64,000 bases of DNA from Ursus arctos (GCF_023065955.2 NW_026623008.1:13050501-13114500); one strand, 5' to 3'. Shown: positions 22,459 through 32,640, counted from the first letter of the stretch. The notes: generated from the sequence alone by a model not told the origin. Program-made: numbers and translations.

Positions 22459-22994
22459 GAGACCCTGCCCCTTTCTGCCCCCGGGTGTGGGGGGACAGCT
22501 GGATTTTCATCTCTCTCCTGTACCCCCCCACGTCCTCAGCCCTGTTTGCCCCAAACTTCAAGCTGGTCTCACGTGCCCTCCCTGGCCACCATCCCCCTGG
22601 CACCTTGCCTAGATGCGGGGGCCGGGGGACGAAGCTGACCCTCGGGCCAGAGGCTGCAAAAGGCAGGCCGACCCGGCCACAGCCTCCAGCTGCCAGACGG
22701 GGCAGTGTTAGGGCAGGCCACGGGGCCCCGGGAACCGAGGTCACCAGCCTCCCCTCCTGCCCCCCTCCTGGCAGAGGCCTCACCTGCTGGTGTCAAACTA
22801 ATCAAAAGGGCGTGCAGGGCGAGGCTGAGGTCCCAGCCTAAGGGCGCCCTCCGCCCCCCTTCGCAGCAGCCCTGGCCCAGCCTCACTGACCTCCGCTTCC
22901 TGCCCCACACCAGCCGCTCCTCCTCGCTCGGCCTTGGCCTCTGCAGCCAAATGAGGGCCAGCTGGGCCAGCCTCCACCTCCGAGCTGTGTTCAT

Positions 22995-23780
22995 GGCCCC
23001 GGCCCCACGTATGTGCGTGTTCGGTGTGTGTATGTGCACGTGTGTGTGTGTGCGTGAATACACATGTCACAGGTACGTAGGATTCGTGTGCCTGTGTGTA
23101 TTGTGTAGGTTAGCACACGTGTTTGCACACACGTCCTCGTGTGTAGGCGTGTGTTTGTATGTGTGACTGTGTGAGCTGCATACGTGAGTATGTGTGCACA
23201 TGGCTGTTCATAAATCTGAGTTTAAATGAGCCTGTAGCGTCAGCATGATATGCACGTGCGTCTGAACACACAGGTGCACACGCTTGGTGCTATGTGTCCG
23301 TCATACATACACACGCGTGTTTCCGTGTACATGCAGGTGTGTGCATGGGGCTGAGTGTCTACGTGTGTGCCTGTGCGTGTGACTTATGTGATGCGCAGAT
23401 GTCACTCTGTGGACATGTGCAACAAGCGTATGCGTGTGTGCAGATGTGTGTAAGGGTGCAGATACGTGTGGCTCCGTGTGCATGTATACATGTGCATTCT
23501 GGCGTGTCCAGATGCTTGTAGGCATCTGTGGATTCATAGGTGTTCGGGAGTACATGCGCACGGACATGCACACTACGGCTGTGTGTGTAAACCCAGGTGC
23601 GTGTGCGCTACGGTGCGCGCAGAGGCGTGGCTGCACGTGCCTGTGTCCAGCTGTGCATCGGGGCGCGGACACATGGTGTGGCCAGTGTGTAACCGTGCCT
23701 GCGTGGGGTTGCGCGCGTGAGCAGCAAGTGCGTGAGGGGCTAGTGCACGTGTGTGCAGGCATGGCTGAGAGCAGGGCTCA
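22995..23780. repeat. Long TG-rich alternating tract (intron 8)
   Basis: About 790 bases of degenerate TG/CG/CA dinucleotides, such as GTGTGTGTGTGCGTG and GGGTTGCGCGCGTGAG. Purine-pyrimidine alternation favours Z-DNA. The open frames in it are Cys/Val/His-rich artefacts. Confidence 0.85.
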
Positions 23781-23864
23781 CACATGTGCACCCGAGTGTT
23801 TCCAGAGGGGCCCAGGGCAAGGCCCTGCCCCAGCCCCTGCTCCCGGGGGAGCGAGGGGGACACA

Positions 23865-24005
23865 CATGCTCTTGATAAAGAGTTGAGAGCAGCTCCGCGG
23901 AGGCGGCAGCCCCGGCCTGGGGCGGGCGTTAGTCACACCCGGAGCCCTGCGCCCTCCTCCAGGGGTGCCTGCCCAAGTCGGAAATAAAATTAACCCCAAA
24001 GTCAG
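23865..24005. promoter_or_regulatory. Enhancer-like block (intron 8)
   Basis: CTCTTGATAAAGAGTTGAG, the CpG-rich GGCGGGCGTTAGTCACACCC, then GAAATAAAATTAACCCC. The block is unique sequence immediately after the TG-rich tract. Confidence 0.35.
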
Positions 24006-24334
24006 CATGGGGGCTGCAAGGGAGGGGGGATCAAAAGGGAAAGGGCCCAGGAGGCGAGAAAGGAGTGTTTGTTCCCCCTCTGCTACGGGAAAAGCTGGCC
24101 AGAGCCATTTCCCCTCCCCCTCCTCCCTCCCTCCTTTCCGTTCTCCCCACTCTCCCCCTCTAGCTCCAGCCCTGACCCGCTGGCTCCTCCAGGGGTGGCT
24201 CAGAGCTCCTCCTGAGCCATATTCTCCAGCCCTATCCAGAGGGAATCCCAGGGCGGACCCCACCCCACCCCCACAAAGGCTCCAGGCTTCGGCTGGGAGG
24301 GAGGGGCCCAAGGGAGAATTGGCCGCACTATCAC

Positions 24335-24420
24335 TCATTCTGCCTCCAGGTCACCCTGCCTCTGAGCCTCAGTTTTGCCATCTGGGAAATGGGAGTCCAA
24401 AGATTAGACACCCAGAGATT
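24335..24420 (+). mobile_element. MIR fragment
   Basis: CTCTGAGCCTCAGTTTTGCC and CTGGGAAATGGGAG. Confidence 0.7.
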
Positions 24421-24664
24421 TTCCATTGTGCTGTCTTCCTCACCTTTGACATTCTGGGACAGCCAGGGACAGGGACATATCACATTGCTACTGACCACCT
24501 GCCCCATGTTCATGGGAGACTGAATACACCTATGACTGGCTCCCAGTCCATGTGCAAGAGTGCACATCCCAGACAGCCCCCGTGCGTGCCTAGGTGCACC
24601 CGTCCCTGGCTCTCATCTGTCCCATGCATGAGTCTAGGCCAGCAGGCACTGGGCAGATGGCAAG

Positions 24665-24840
24665 TTCCTCATTTCACGCCATCCTCAAAACCCCACCCAA
24701 AGTAGACTGTATTTGTTCTCAGCTCATAGATGCAAAAGCTAAGGCTCTGAGGGGTTAGGGACTTTTCCAAGGTCACACAGGAGGTGAATGGTGGATCCCA
24801 GGTCCCCTAGCTTCCGACCCGGTTCTCTTTTGGCCAAACC
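24665..24840 (-). mobile_element. MIR
   Basis: CTCATAGATGCAAAAGCTAAG, CAAGGTCACACAGGAGGTG. Confidence 0.85.
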
Positions 24841-24959
24841 ACAAACTCGTGTAAGACACTCACTAATGATACACACCTCGGCCCACCTTTGTGTAGATTC
24901 ACGTCCACAACCTCCCAGGCATCTATACGTGGAGAGCTGCACACACACCGATTTATTTC

Positions 24960-25009
24960 GGAGCGTTCACTAATGTGTGTCTGTGGAGCGTTCACTAATG
25001 TGTGTCTGT
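24960..25009 (+). repeat. Perfect 25-base tandem duplication
   Basis: The unit starting GGAGCGTTCACTAATGTG occurs twice without a gap or mismatch (24960-24984 and 24985-25009). Confidence 0.95.
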
Positions 25010-25019
25010 ACACATGGCT

Positions 25020-25130
25020 TCGAGCTTTATGGCTGCCCTGTGGGGTGTACATGCTTTTCCCTCCTGGACAGATGAGAAAGTGGATCCCAGAGAGGGTATT
25101 CGCCCGAGATCCCGCACCCATGTGAACACG
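25020..25130 (-). mobile_element. MIR fragment
   Basis: CCTGGACAGATGAGAAAGTG and CCCGAGATCCCGCACC. Confidence 0.55.
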
Positions 25131-25349
25131 GCCACGCCTCCGGCCCCGCCCTCAGAAAGGCTCCCTTGCAGGCGGGCGTGGAGCGCACACGTGGCCAAAC
25201 TCCTCGGCAGGAGAGTCCACTCCTGTCCCTGGGCCTCTTGTCTTCCCAGGGACACCTGCACACCTTCTTTTCTTGCTCCTGGCCATCATCTGTCCATCAG
25301 TCTGTCTCTCCTGTCCCTGGAGGGGGTGGGGGCAGGGGGGCAGGGACGG

Positions 25350-25605
25350 GGCACACGGCAGATTAATATGGCCCTGGTGTTCCCAGAGGCCAGGGCCGTA
25401 CTAATGATGGGGCTGATAGAACGCAGAAGTGTGAAAAGAATTTTAATAGATCTGACAAGTCTAATAAGAATTTGTGTCTAGAAGGGTCCTCCTCTGGGGC
25501 TGCGGGCTGACGAGGCGCTGACGGCTGAGATTTGTTTACTGGTTGGCATCTCCTGCCAACTCCTGATTAATCTAATTTGAGACATTTAGAGCCCAGGCAC
25601 GGGCA
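25350..25605. promoter_or_regulatory. Strong enhancer candidate with two inverted repeats (intron 8)
   Basis: Unique AT-leaning sequence has AGATTAATATGG, TACTAATGATGG, AAGAATTTTAATAGATCTG, CTAATAAGAATTTG and TGATTAATCTAATTTGAG. It holds perfect inverted repeats GGCCCTGG/CCAGGGCC (25370-25377 and 25390-25397) and GTTGGCA/TGCCAAC (25542-25548 and 25554-25560). The second resembles an NFI site with unusual spacing. Confidence 0.55.
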
Positions 25606-25944
25606 CAAGGCAGAGGAGAGGGGACACGGAGAGACAGAGGGACAGGGAGGGCCATTGACAGAGGCCGTAATGGGAAATGTCACAGCCCTGCCCTCACTGG
25701 CCCCTGGCTCAACCCCAGGGACAGGCAGGCTCTGTGGCACGAAGGGTGCCCTTCAAGTTGGCTGCTCACCAGTGAAGCTGCACTTCTTGGTGTCTCCTTG
25801 CCCACCTTGACAGGGCGTGGGTCCTACTGTGCTCTGAGCCCTGGCTGGCAGCCGGGAGAAGCTAAAAAGGACGACACAGAGTGCCCACAGGTGCAAGCAG
25901 GACAAATCCAGGTTCCTCCAGCTCACGGGCTGTGCCTGACTGTG

Positions 25945-26095
25945 GGTCAGCAATCATTCTGTGCCTCAGTTTCCACCTCTGTAACATGGGAACAGCTGTA
26001 CCATTGTTGAAATTGTTGGGATTGTTGAGAGATGAAATGAGATCGTGTCCACCTCGCCCACAGCGAGTGCACAATACATGAGGGGTCAGGCTTCG
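25945..26095 (+). mobile_element. MIR
   Basis: GTGCCTCAGTTTCCACCTC and GTTGAGAGATGAAATGAG. Confidence 0.85.
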
Positions 26096-26204
26096 TCGTT
26101 CTGATGGTTATTCCGAGCCAGACCTTTCTACTCCACCCCTGGGAAGAGCTGTGGAGGCCGGCAGAGTTGGGCATGAGAGAGAATCAGGGGCAGTGGGCAG
26201 AGCC

Positions 26205-26300
26205 TTCAGTGAGTCAGGAAAGGTCATCTGACTTGGCTGTGTGACCTTGGACAAGGCACTTACATTTCTTGGAGTAGAAAATGGGACCAATGCAGGATTT
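26205..26300 (+). mobile_element. MIR fragment
   Basis: GGCTGTGTGACCTTGGACAAG followed by GTAGAAAATGGGACC. Confidence 0.7.
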
Positions 26301-26389
26301 GGGGTGTAGAGTGCTTCCTAGCCCCTAACGCTCTGTGCACACAACCGGGGTTACTCTGTAGGAGGCTGTGGGTGAAGCGCGTGGGGGTG

Positions 26390-26490
26390 GTTAGGAGCTG
26401 TCATCAGACCACCTGCCTTGAATCCTGGCTCCCCAACCTAAGAGCCATGTGATCTTTCAAGTTACACGGTGTCTTCGGGCTGGGCCTCAG
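26390..26490 (+). mobile_element. MIR fragment
   Basis: CTTGAATCCTGGCTCCCC and GCCATGTGATCTTTCAAG. Confidence 0.6.
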
Positions 26491-26944
26491 CGGGATCGTG
26501 GAACTGAGAGAGTGCACGGGACGCACTTAGACCAGTATGGGCAGAGCACCAGCTCGGTGGGTGGTAGCTGTTCCCTCTCTTCCTGCTGCTTCTCTGCAGA
26601 TGAGCTTCCTCGAGGTCCAGGTCGGCCCGGGACACATATAGACCTGCTCCAAGTAGCAGAGAATGAGATGCCTGAATTTCAGGCTCCCCCCGAGGCCAGA
26701 GATCAGAGCTTCTCATGCTTCTACCCGGAGCAAGGGGCAGACCCAAGGCAGGGCAAGACTGGCCACCACCACCACCTCTGTGCTACCAGCTGGGAGCCTG
26801 GAGGCTGAGGGACCTCAGGGACAGCACTCAGGGGCTCAACTCCGGCCCTAGAGCCTGAGAAGCTGAGGAACACAGGGCCCAGCCAGGCACTCCAAAAAAC
26901 CCCAGGACGTTTGCATGTCCTTTGGGAATCTAGGTGCAATCCCT

Positions 26945-27095
26945 GAGCCTTCTATGCCCAGCATCTTAAAGCACATCTTTTCATTTGAGCCTCATAAGAG
27001 CCCTTGAGGCGGCTGGGATTTGTTCTACCCATTTTACAGACAAGGAAACGGGCCTGGAGAGGCAACGTGATTTGCCCAAAGCTGCATGAACAGGA
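26945..27095 (-). mobile_element. MIR
   Basis: CCCATTTTACAGACAAGG and GATTTGCCCAAAGCTGC. Confidence 0.85.
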
Positions 27096-27209
27096 GAAAG
27101 CTGGGTTTCTGAGTGTTCCATTCGTTGTTCCTTTCTTTCCTGCCTCCATCAAAGGTCACATCTGCTCACTGAGTCCCGATCCTATGAGAGCCCGAGGCCA
27201 TGGAGCTCA

Positions 27210-27400
27210 CCGGGTACCAGGCGCAGCGCTGGCTAACCTCTTCATACGCATTTTCTCACCTCATCTGTGCAATTCTTTGACCTAGGTGCTATCATCATCC
27301 CCATTCTACAGACAAAGAAACTGAGGCTTGTGTAGGTGAGCTGGTGTGCCCCAGATCACACAGTAAAAGTTGGTGGGTGCAGGATTTGAACCCCTAGGGA
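27210..27400 (-). mobile_element. MIR
   Basis: CCCCATTCTACAGACAAAG, CAGATCACACAGTAAAAG and GGATTTGAACCCC. Confidence 0.9.
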
Positions 27401-27764
27401 ATATGGCCTCAATTACTGATACTGCCCATCTCTCCTCCCTGAGTCTTGCCTGCTGGCCATGCCCACACCTCCTGGCTCTACCCACAGGGTCCCTCAGTGG
27501 GCAGGTGACAGGGAGAGTATTGGGCCAGGGCTCGTGATTCCAAGGCAGTGCTCATTACATTTCTTCTCACCTCTGGATCCAAGAGGTCCCAGGGGTTGGA
27601 TTGGCCACAGCCACCGATTCCAGCTTGGGAGCTGGCATTTCAGTGTCTCAAGAGGCCTTGGTCACATGCCAGCCAAATCACTTGGTCAGGGCTGATTTCT
27701 GCCATGGCCTCAAGCAGGCGCAGTTCGTACAGTCAAGACAGAACACGTGCACATGCAGACCTAG

Positions 27765-28020
27765 CAGTCACACCTGCACACACACACACACATACACACA
27801 CACCAACACGTGTACCTGGCTCAGGTACAGCTCATCTGTACGCACCTACCTATGCACAGGCATCCGCACTGTTCTCCTCACACAGGTACGCAAAGCCCAC
27901 CTGCATCTATCCACATGTACATGTGTGAGCATTGATCATGTGCGAACATGCACATCAGTGCCCATTACGACACAGAGATTTTTGTTTCCACTGTTCACAC
28001 ATACACACAAGTACACACCT
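27765..28020. repeat. CA-rich tract
   Basis: CACACCTGCACACACACACA and ACATACACACAAGTACAC, degenerate CA repeat. Confidence 0.8.
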
Positions 28021-28429
28021 GCAGACTCTCATCTCCCTCTTCTGAATGGCCAGAACTTCAAGGCCAAAGGTCTCAGCTCCCTGCATATCAGGGTCCTGGA
28101 TCTTCCTTCTGCATGGACCCCTCAGCTCAACAGCAAAAGCTGCTTTGCTTCTGAGTAAGGGATGTTGCTTTGCCTCATGCATGAGCTGGGCTCAGTGTCC
28201 AAAGAAGGCAGAGGACCTTGCCCTTGTTACTGCCTGGGCTCCGTGGGATTCACTGGACATTCCCCATAGCGGACATATGTACAGGTGTGTTGGAACTAGT
28301 TCTTCACTCAGCAATGTGGATCTCCTCTGTACCTTCTTACAGAACCTATGAGAGCTGGTCCAATAATAAGTGTTAAGTAAACATTTGCTGAATAGTTAGA
28401 GAGGAGGTAAGAGAAAGAGCTTCATGAAG

Positions 28430-28632
28430 AGATGGATGGACGGATGGACGGATAGATGGATAGTTGGATGGATGGGTGAATGGATGGATGGATGGATGGA
28501 TGGATGGATGGATGGATGGAAGAACAATTGCACAGCTGGACAGAAGGGTGAATGGATGAATCAACGATTGAATAAGTGTATGTATGTATGGATGGATGGA
28601 TGGATGGATGGATGGATGGATGGATTGATGTG
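28430..28632 (+). repeat. GGAT microsatellite just before PAX7 exon 9
   Basis: Two GGAT tracts (28430-28520 and about 28588-28625) are joined by a diverged middle. The tract ends 72 bases before the acceptor AG. Confidence 0.95.
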
Positions 28633-28704
28633 GAGCAGATGGAAGAATAGGCAAAAAGAACCTCAATTTCTAGGAGTTTCTCTCTCTTTCTTTTTTCCCT
28701 CCAG

Positions 28705-28820
28705 CTGCTGTTGATTATCTGGCCAAAAACGTGAGCCTCTCCACACAGCGTCGTATGAAGCTCGGGGAGCATTCTGCTGTGCTGGGACTCCTGCCTGTGG
28801 AAACTGGCCAGGCCTACTAG
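28705..28820 (+). CDS. PAX7: PAX7 exon 9, coding part (C-terminus)
   Basis: This is the last coding exon of the long PAX7 isoform. The final base of exon 8 (A) plus CT forms a Thr codon. Then come 37 residues, [16 protein letters not shown] through [11 protein letters not shown], and TAG at 28818-28820. The [13 protein letters not shown] segment is the OAR-like motif (otp/aristaless/rax tail) that PAX3 and PAX7 keep at the C-terminus; in other paired-class factors this motif modulates transactivation. The frame is intact with no internal stop, and the sequence is as I recall it for mammalian PAX7. The PAX3 isoform with the same tail is very similar, but exon 8 settles the identity as PAX7. 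Confidence 0.96.
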
Positions 28821-30489
28821 GGCCCCTGGGGCGACTTGCCCCAGACCAAGCCCCAGCCCAAACCTTACTGATCCCTGAGCCTCCCAGCCTCAGTCCTTTC
28901 ATCGCCCTGGGGTCCTAGGAGGCCAGGAAAGGAGCCCATTCCCTTTTCATAGCCAACCCTCTGGAGATGTGCAGCCAGTCTACCATTCACCTATGTTTAG
29001 GAACCCAGAGTGACCCCCTTGGAGTCTGCCCCTCCACGTTCTCCCCAGGAGGGTTTCTGGTCCGCCTGCAGTCCTCCCCCCAGTCAAATCCTGTCCCGGC
29101 CTCTGTGCTCTCAGGCACAGAAATGGAAGCTCACCCTGAATAGAGCACCTTGGGCACCCAAAGGAGGATGGTGTCTGGGATGAGGTACTGGAGCTCTTTG
29201 GACCCAACTCCAGTGAGTACCCTGGCCAGAGGTGGGGGTGGAGCTCACAGGGTCACTCTCAGCTGGAAGTGCTGGGAGCCAGCCCTCCCAGGTGGATCTC
29301 TGGCTCAAAGCCAGAACCACAGCCTGTTCCTCCTCTGGATGCTGGGACATCAGCAGAGAGGGGACCCTAGCCCTGGGGTTTTCCCAGGGGAATCACCTAG
29401 GAATTCTGAGGACTCCAGGACCCTCCCCACACACCTCTGCTAGGTGTAGGAGAGGAATCTAGGCCAGGCAGGGGTACCAGAAAGAGCAGGAAGAGGCCTA
29501 CCAGGGGGCAGGGCTCACCAGCAGTGGGCCACCAGGTACAAGGACCCAACCCAGGCACCCAGAGGCAGCAGGCGCCTAGACTGAGGCCCAAATTCCAACC
29601 TTGCCCCCCCTGTGTGGGGCCTGGGGAGCCCACAGGCCCTTCAGTTTTCTCATTCTCTGAATCAGATGGGACAGGGAAGGGAGCAAGTCTTGTGTGAGGA
29701 GGCATAGTGTAGGCTCAGAAGGGGGCTTCATAGCTGGGGTCCCTCTGCTTGTGAGCAGCAGACCTTTGTCACCAAAGGCTGCAGCTCTATGCCTTCAAGT
29801 CCACAGCCCATGGAGATTCCTCACAGAGCCTCCCTCGGAGACCTGACCCTCTGGGAAGGGGACCTCCATCTGCCCTTGAAGCTGCTGGGGTGCAGAGAGC
29901 TTCCCTTGGAGCTCTGGAGGAGGTTTCCTGGACCAGCAAAGACTGCTTACCCACAGACAGGACCACCGATTCCCCCTAAACATTTCGGGGGAGGGGAGCG
30001 TGTCCCGGTCCCACTGACAGTGGTACCTTTCAGTGTTGATCCACTCTAGGCTGAGAGGGCCCTGTCTGCTCATCCAGCACAGCTAGGCAGGGGCATATGT
30101 GGCCAGTCTTCGGGCCACCACTCCTGGACAGACACCGCCAAAGGTTCCAGAGAATAGGGGAAAGGCGCCTGCCTTGGCCACACCCGTGGCTTCCTCACAT
30201 CCCTTCTCTTTAAAATTCGAGACCTTTGGGGAATGGTTCAAGCCCCTGACTATGCCTCCCTTGGGACTTTTCACCACCTGCACCCACTTAACAAATTATA
30301 TTTATCTTCACCATCACCATGATTATAATCTACACTCGGATCACCTTTCTCAAGTGCTGCTAGGTTAAAGGCACTTGTGAGGGGAGACACAGCACTGAAT
30401 CCGCAGAGACTGGGCTAGATTGCTTGTCCCCACCTGGGCACGTGAGGCCACCTCTGCTCAACACGTGCCACTTGCTCTCAGCCAACAAG

Positions 30490-30496
30490 ACATTCC
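30490..30496 (+). promoter_or_regulatory. PAX7: miR-1/206 seed match 1 (7mer)
   Basis: ACATTCC is complementary to nucleotides 2-8 of miR-1/miR-206. It overlaps CAAGACA (30486-30492), a partial match for miR-431. Both microRNAs are reported regulators of Pax7 in muscle. Confidence 0.5.
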
Positions 30497-30715
30497 CGGA
30501 GGGAAGGCCTGCTGCTTTGGGAGTCAACCTGAGTTCCTCCTACTGGGGAACTGGACTGGCAAGATGCTAGGACACTTTCCTGCATGGATGCCACCTCTGC
30601 GAGAAATGCTCACCTGTTTCTCATCTTCAGACTTGGTAATATCAAGTCTGTCCTGGACAGTGGCCAGGGTGGCTCGTATCTCTGGTTTAGAGGAACCTAT
30701 TCCCACGTGGGGACA

Positions 30716-30721
30716 AATAAA
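30716..30721 (+). terminator. PAX7: Possible proximal poly(A) signal AATAAA
   Basis: A canonical AATAAA lies 1.9 kb after the stop codon. Use of this site would remove three of the four miR-1/206 matches. No strong GT-rich downstream element is obvious. Confidence 0.3.
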
Positions 30722-30922
30722 CTCTCTGGTAGCAGCAGATACCTGGACACGTGTAGCCCATGGAGTTCCGCCAAGGTTTCTACTGGAGCACCTACTGCAG
30801 GAGACTTTTGGTTCTTCAAGCTCTGGACAGAAAGACTGTGTCGTCCCTTGGTGACCTTGTCCCTGTGTGTGTAACCATCACAGCCAGGAAGCAGCTCTTA
30901 AGATCAACCACAATCTTCATCC

Positions 30923-30929
30923 ACATTCC
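30923..30929 (+). promoter_or_regulatory. PAX7: miR-1/206 seed match 2 (7mer)
   Basis: ACATTCC lies in the AT-leaning context CATCCACATTCCTTGAATGG. Confidence 0.55.
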
Positions 30930-31053
30930 TTGAATGGTCAATCCTTCCCCCTGGAGGCCTGGCTCAGAAATCATCTGAGTCCCCTTACATACCCAGGAGC
31001 AGGGCTCTCAGACGGGTGACATCACAACGGCCCAGCCTCACCCCCAGGAGGTG

Positions 31054-31074
31054 ACATTCCTATGCTAGGACCAA
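31054..31074 (+). promoter_or_regulatory. PAX7: Paired miR-1/206 and miR-133 seed matches
   Basis: ACATTCC (31054-31060) is followed seven bases later by GGACCAA (31068-31074), the seed match of miR-133. The 14-base start-to-start spacing lies in the range described for cooperative microRNA sites. Confidence 0.5.
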
Positions 31075-31106
31075 TCCCAAATATCTGCCCCCTGTGATGA
31101 AATGGG

Positions 31107-31112
31107 AATAAA
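31107..31112 (+). terminator. PAX7: Possible intermediate poly(A) signal AATAAA
   Basis: The hexamer sits in GGGAATAAACC, followed about 30 bases on by TGATGTCC. It would leave out the distal 8mer miR-1/206 site. Confidence 0.3.
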
Positions 31113-31442
31113 CCAAGTGACTTCTCATGATGTCCAACTTCTCTGGAGTTCTCCCAAGCCACCATCTTGGTAGTAAATGGGACTTATTCCCCCTGGAGCA
31201 CCAGCCCCCTCAGAAAGAGACCCTGACTGTGGCAGGTTTTCCCTAAAACCTTGTGTATTAATGTGTCTAGCCAACTCAGTTCATAAAACTCAGTCTTGTG
31301 CTGGCAGCTCACACCTTCACCAGAGAGAGAACTTGGGACGAGAGGTACAAAGCTTCAAACTCTTGAGGGTTGACCACAGCCTGAGAAAGAAGGCCTGAAT
31401 CCCAGCAGCCAGGCCAGCCCAGAAACAATCCCCATCCATTCC

Positions 31443-31450
31443 TGTAAATA
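31443..31450 (+). promoter_or_regulatory. PAX7: Pumilio-type element TGTAAATA in 3' UTR
   Basis: The octamer fits the UGUANAUA consensus of PUM proteins. It is a single copy, so chance is possible. Confidence 0.35.
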
Positions 31451-31716
31451 GAATCTGTAGCAAAATAAGAGATGTTTCCTCCAACTTATCACAAGTAGCT
31501 GTTGGTCCTACCTATGGGGGGGGGGGGAGTCCCTCTTCTGAACTCATTGTACATTAGTTGGAAATGTGGTGATGTGCTGTTCGTTTATAGGAAGTTGACT
31601 TTTATATAAATATATATATATACTAAAAATGGAAAGAAAACCCCCACAGTGTGTGTCGTGCTAGTGCCAGGGACCATCTGTAGGGATATATCTGCATATT
31701 GTGTGTTTCAAATTAT

Positions 31717-31724
31717 ACATTCCA
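31717..31724 (+). promoter_or_regulatory. PAX7: miR-1/206 seed match 4 (8mer)
   Basis: ACATTCCA is a full 8mer site in an AT-rich context (AAATTATACATTCCAGG), the best of the four. Confidence 0.6.
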
Positions 31725-32479
31725 GGCTCTGTTGGGTTCTTTCATTTTTATTGCTTTGTTTTCTCATTGGTATTTCTCTCCTGCTATGAAAAAGAAAAGT
31801 GATGTGTAAGAACCAAGCTATGCTTTATACTGTTATTTTTTACTTGATTTACCTTTGCCATTCTTTTGCCAGAAGAACATGAAGAAAAGAGATAGAGGAA
31901 TGAGAGAGAAAGAAAGAAGGATGAAGAGGGAGATTTGCCCAGAAGAAAAATGAGAAGGTCAGATTTCCAATCTGACTATGGCTTGAGAGCAGAACAGGTC
32001 CCAGACTTTGCCCAGACTCCACCGAGATCCAACGTTGTTTTAGATGGAGCTGGCGAAGCATTCTGAGATTTGGATCCTGGAACTTGGTGAAATTCCATGA
32101 TTGCCCAAAAAAGACATTCTCTGGGGCCTCTCTCAGGTTGATGTTCTTGCCAAGCTCCCGATGTGCCCTTCACTACTGGACGCTTTTTGAGTTGACAGCT
32201 CTGTCCTAACCAAGACCAAATGGGGGGGTACTCGGGCCACCATCTTGAAATGCTCAGACAACTGTGTATTGAATGCTTTTTCTGTCAACTCTAACATGGC
32301 CAATCCCCCACCTGGGAAATATCTACATAGCACTCTAGATCATTCCTTCTTCCTAATAATTGCAACTTGGTTGCTTCCGTGTTTGACTCACAGCCATATT
32401 CTTCCATGTGGAAGCGAGTGTGTGTGCATGAGAGTGTGAGTGGTGTGTGTGCGTGGGCCTGCGGGCGCAAGGGTGTGTG

Positions 32480-32640
32480 TTTAAATATAATCGCACCATA
32501 ATTTATTCAGCTATATGGAGTAGTAGACTAGAAAGAGAAACTGGCATTTGCTTTAACTACCTGCTTGTAAGCGCTTCCTCTGTAACTCAGGCGTAACTGT
32601 TATACATTAAAAGAAATTAAAGCATTTCCAAGGTTCCGTG
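32480..32640 (+). promoter_or_regulatory. AT-rich unique end of the PAX7 3' UTR
   Basis: TAAATATAATCGCACCATAA, TTATTCAGCTATATGG and TAACTACCTGCTTGTAAGCG precede the poly(A) signals. The texture suggests constraint in the last 160 bases of the message. Confidence 0.35.
32606..32621 (+). terminator. PAX7: Twin ATTAAA poly(A) signals, probable PAX7 transcript end
   Basis: ATTAAA occurs at 32606-32611 and again at 32616-32621, followed by the GT-rich GGTTCCGTGTAGTC. Cleavage would fall around 32635-32645. Repeat-poor sequence ends here and ordinary intergenic repeats start soon after. Confidence 0.6.

Larger units (their letters stand above)
21751..28704 (+). other. PAX7: PAX7 intron 8
   Basis: This phase 1 intron of 6954 bases has donor GTGAGT and an acceptor with a long pyrimidine tract (TTTCTTTTTTCCCTCCAG, ending at 28704). 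Its length is close to the roughly 7-9 kb I recall for the human intron. It holds a MIR, a near-complete hAT element, a TG-rich block, two enhancer-like blocks, several MIRs and a GGAT microsatellite close to the 3' end. Confidence 0.9.
28821..32640 (+). other. PAX7: PAX7 3' UTR (long isoform), 3' end inferred
   Basis: The roughly 3.8 kb after the TAG is almost free of recognisable interspersed repeats, unlike the flanks. It contains microRNA seed matches, a Pumilio-type TGTAAATA (31443-31450), an AT-rich stretch near 31600-31625, a 12-13 G run near 31517 and a T-rich part at 31730-31860. It ends near two ATTAAA hexamers at 32606 and 32616. Earlier AATAAA hexamers at 30716-30721 and 31107-31112 could give shorter 3' ends. 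The extent rests on these signals only; no transcript evidence is available. Confidence 0.65.

Noticed and set aside
23301..23886. Cys/His/Val-rich frames resembling small repeated peptides
   Set aside because: They are translations of the degenerate TG/CA tract, and all frames look alike.
23965..24705. 246-codon plus-strand open frame
   Set aside because: It crosses an enhancer-like block and a MIR; no domain or splice context.
28280..28290. GTACAGG as a miR-486 site
   Set aside because: It lies in intron 8, before exon 9, not in the mature 3' UTR.
28373..28772. Repeated IHPS/MDGW peptide frames near exon 9
   Set aside because: Direct product of the GGAT microsatellite.
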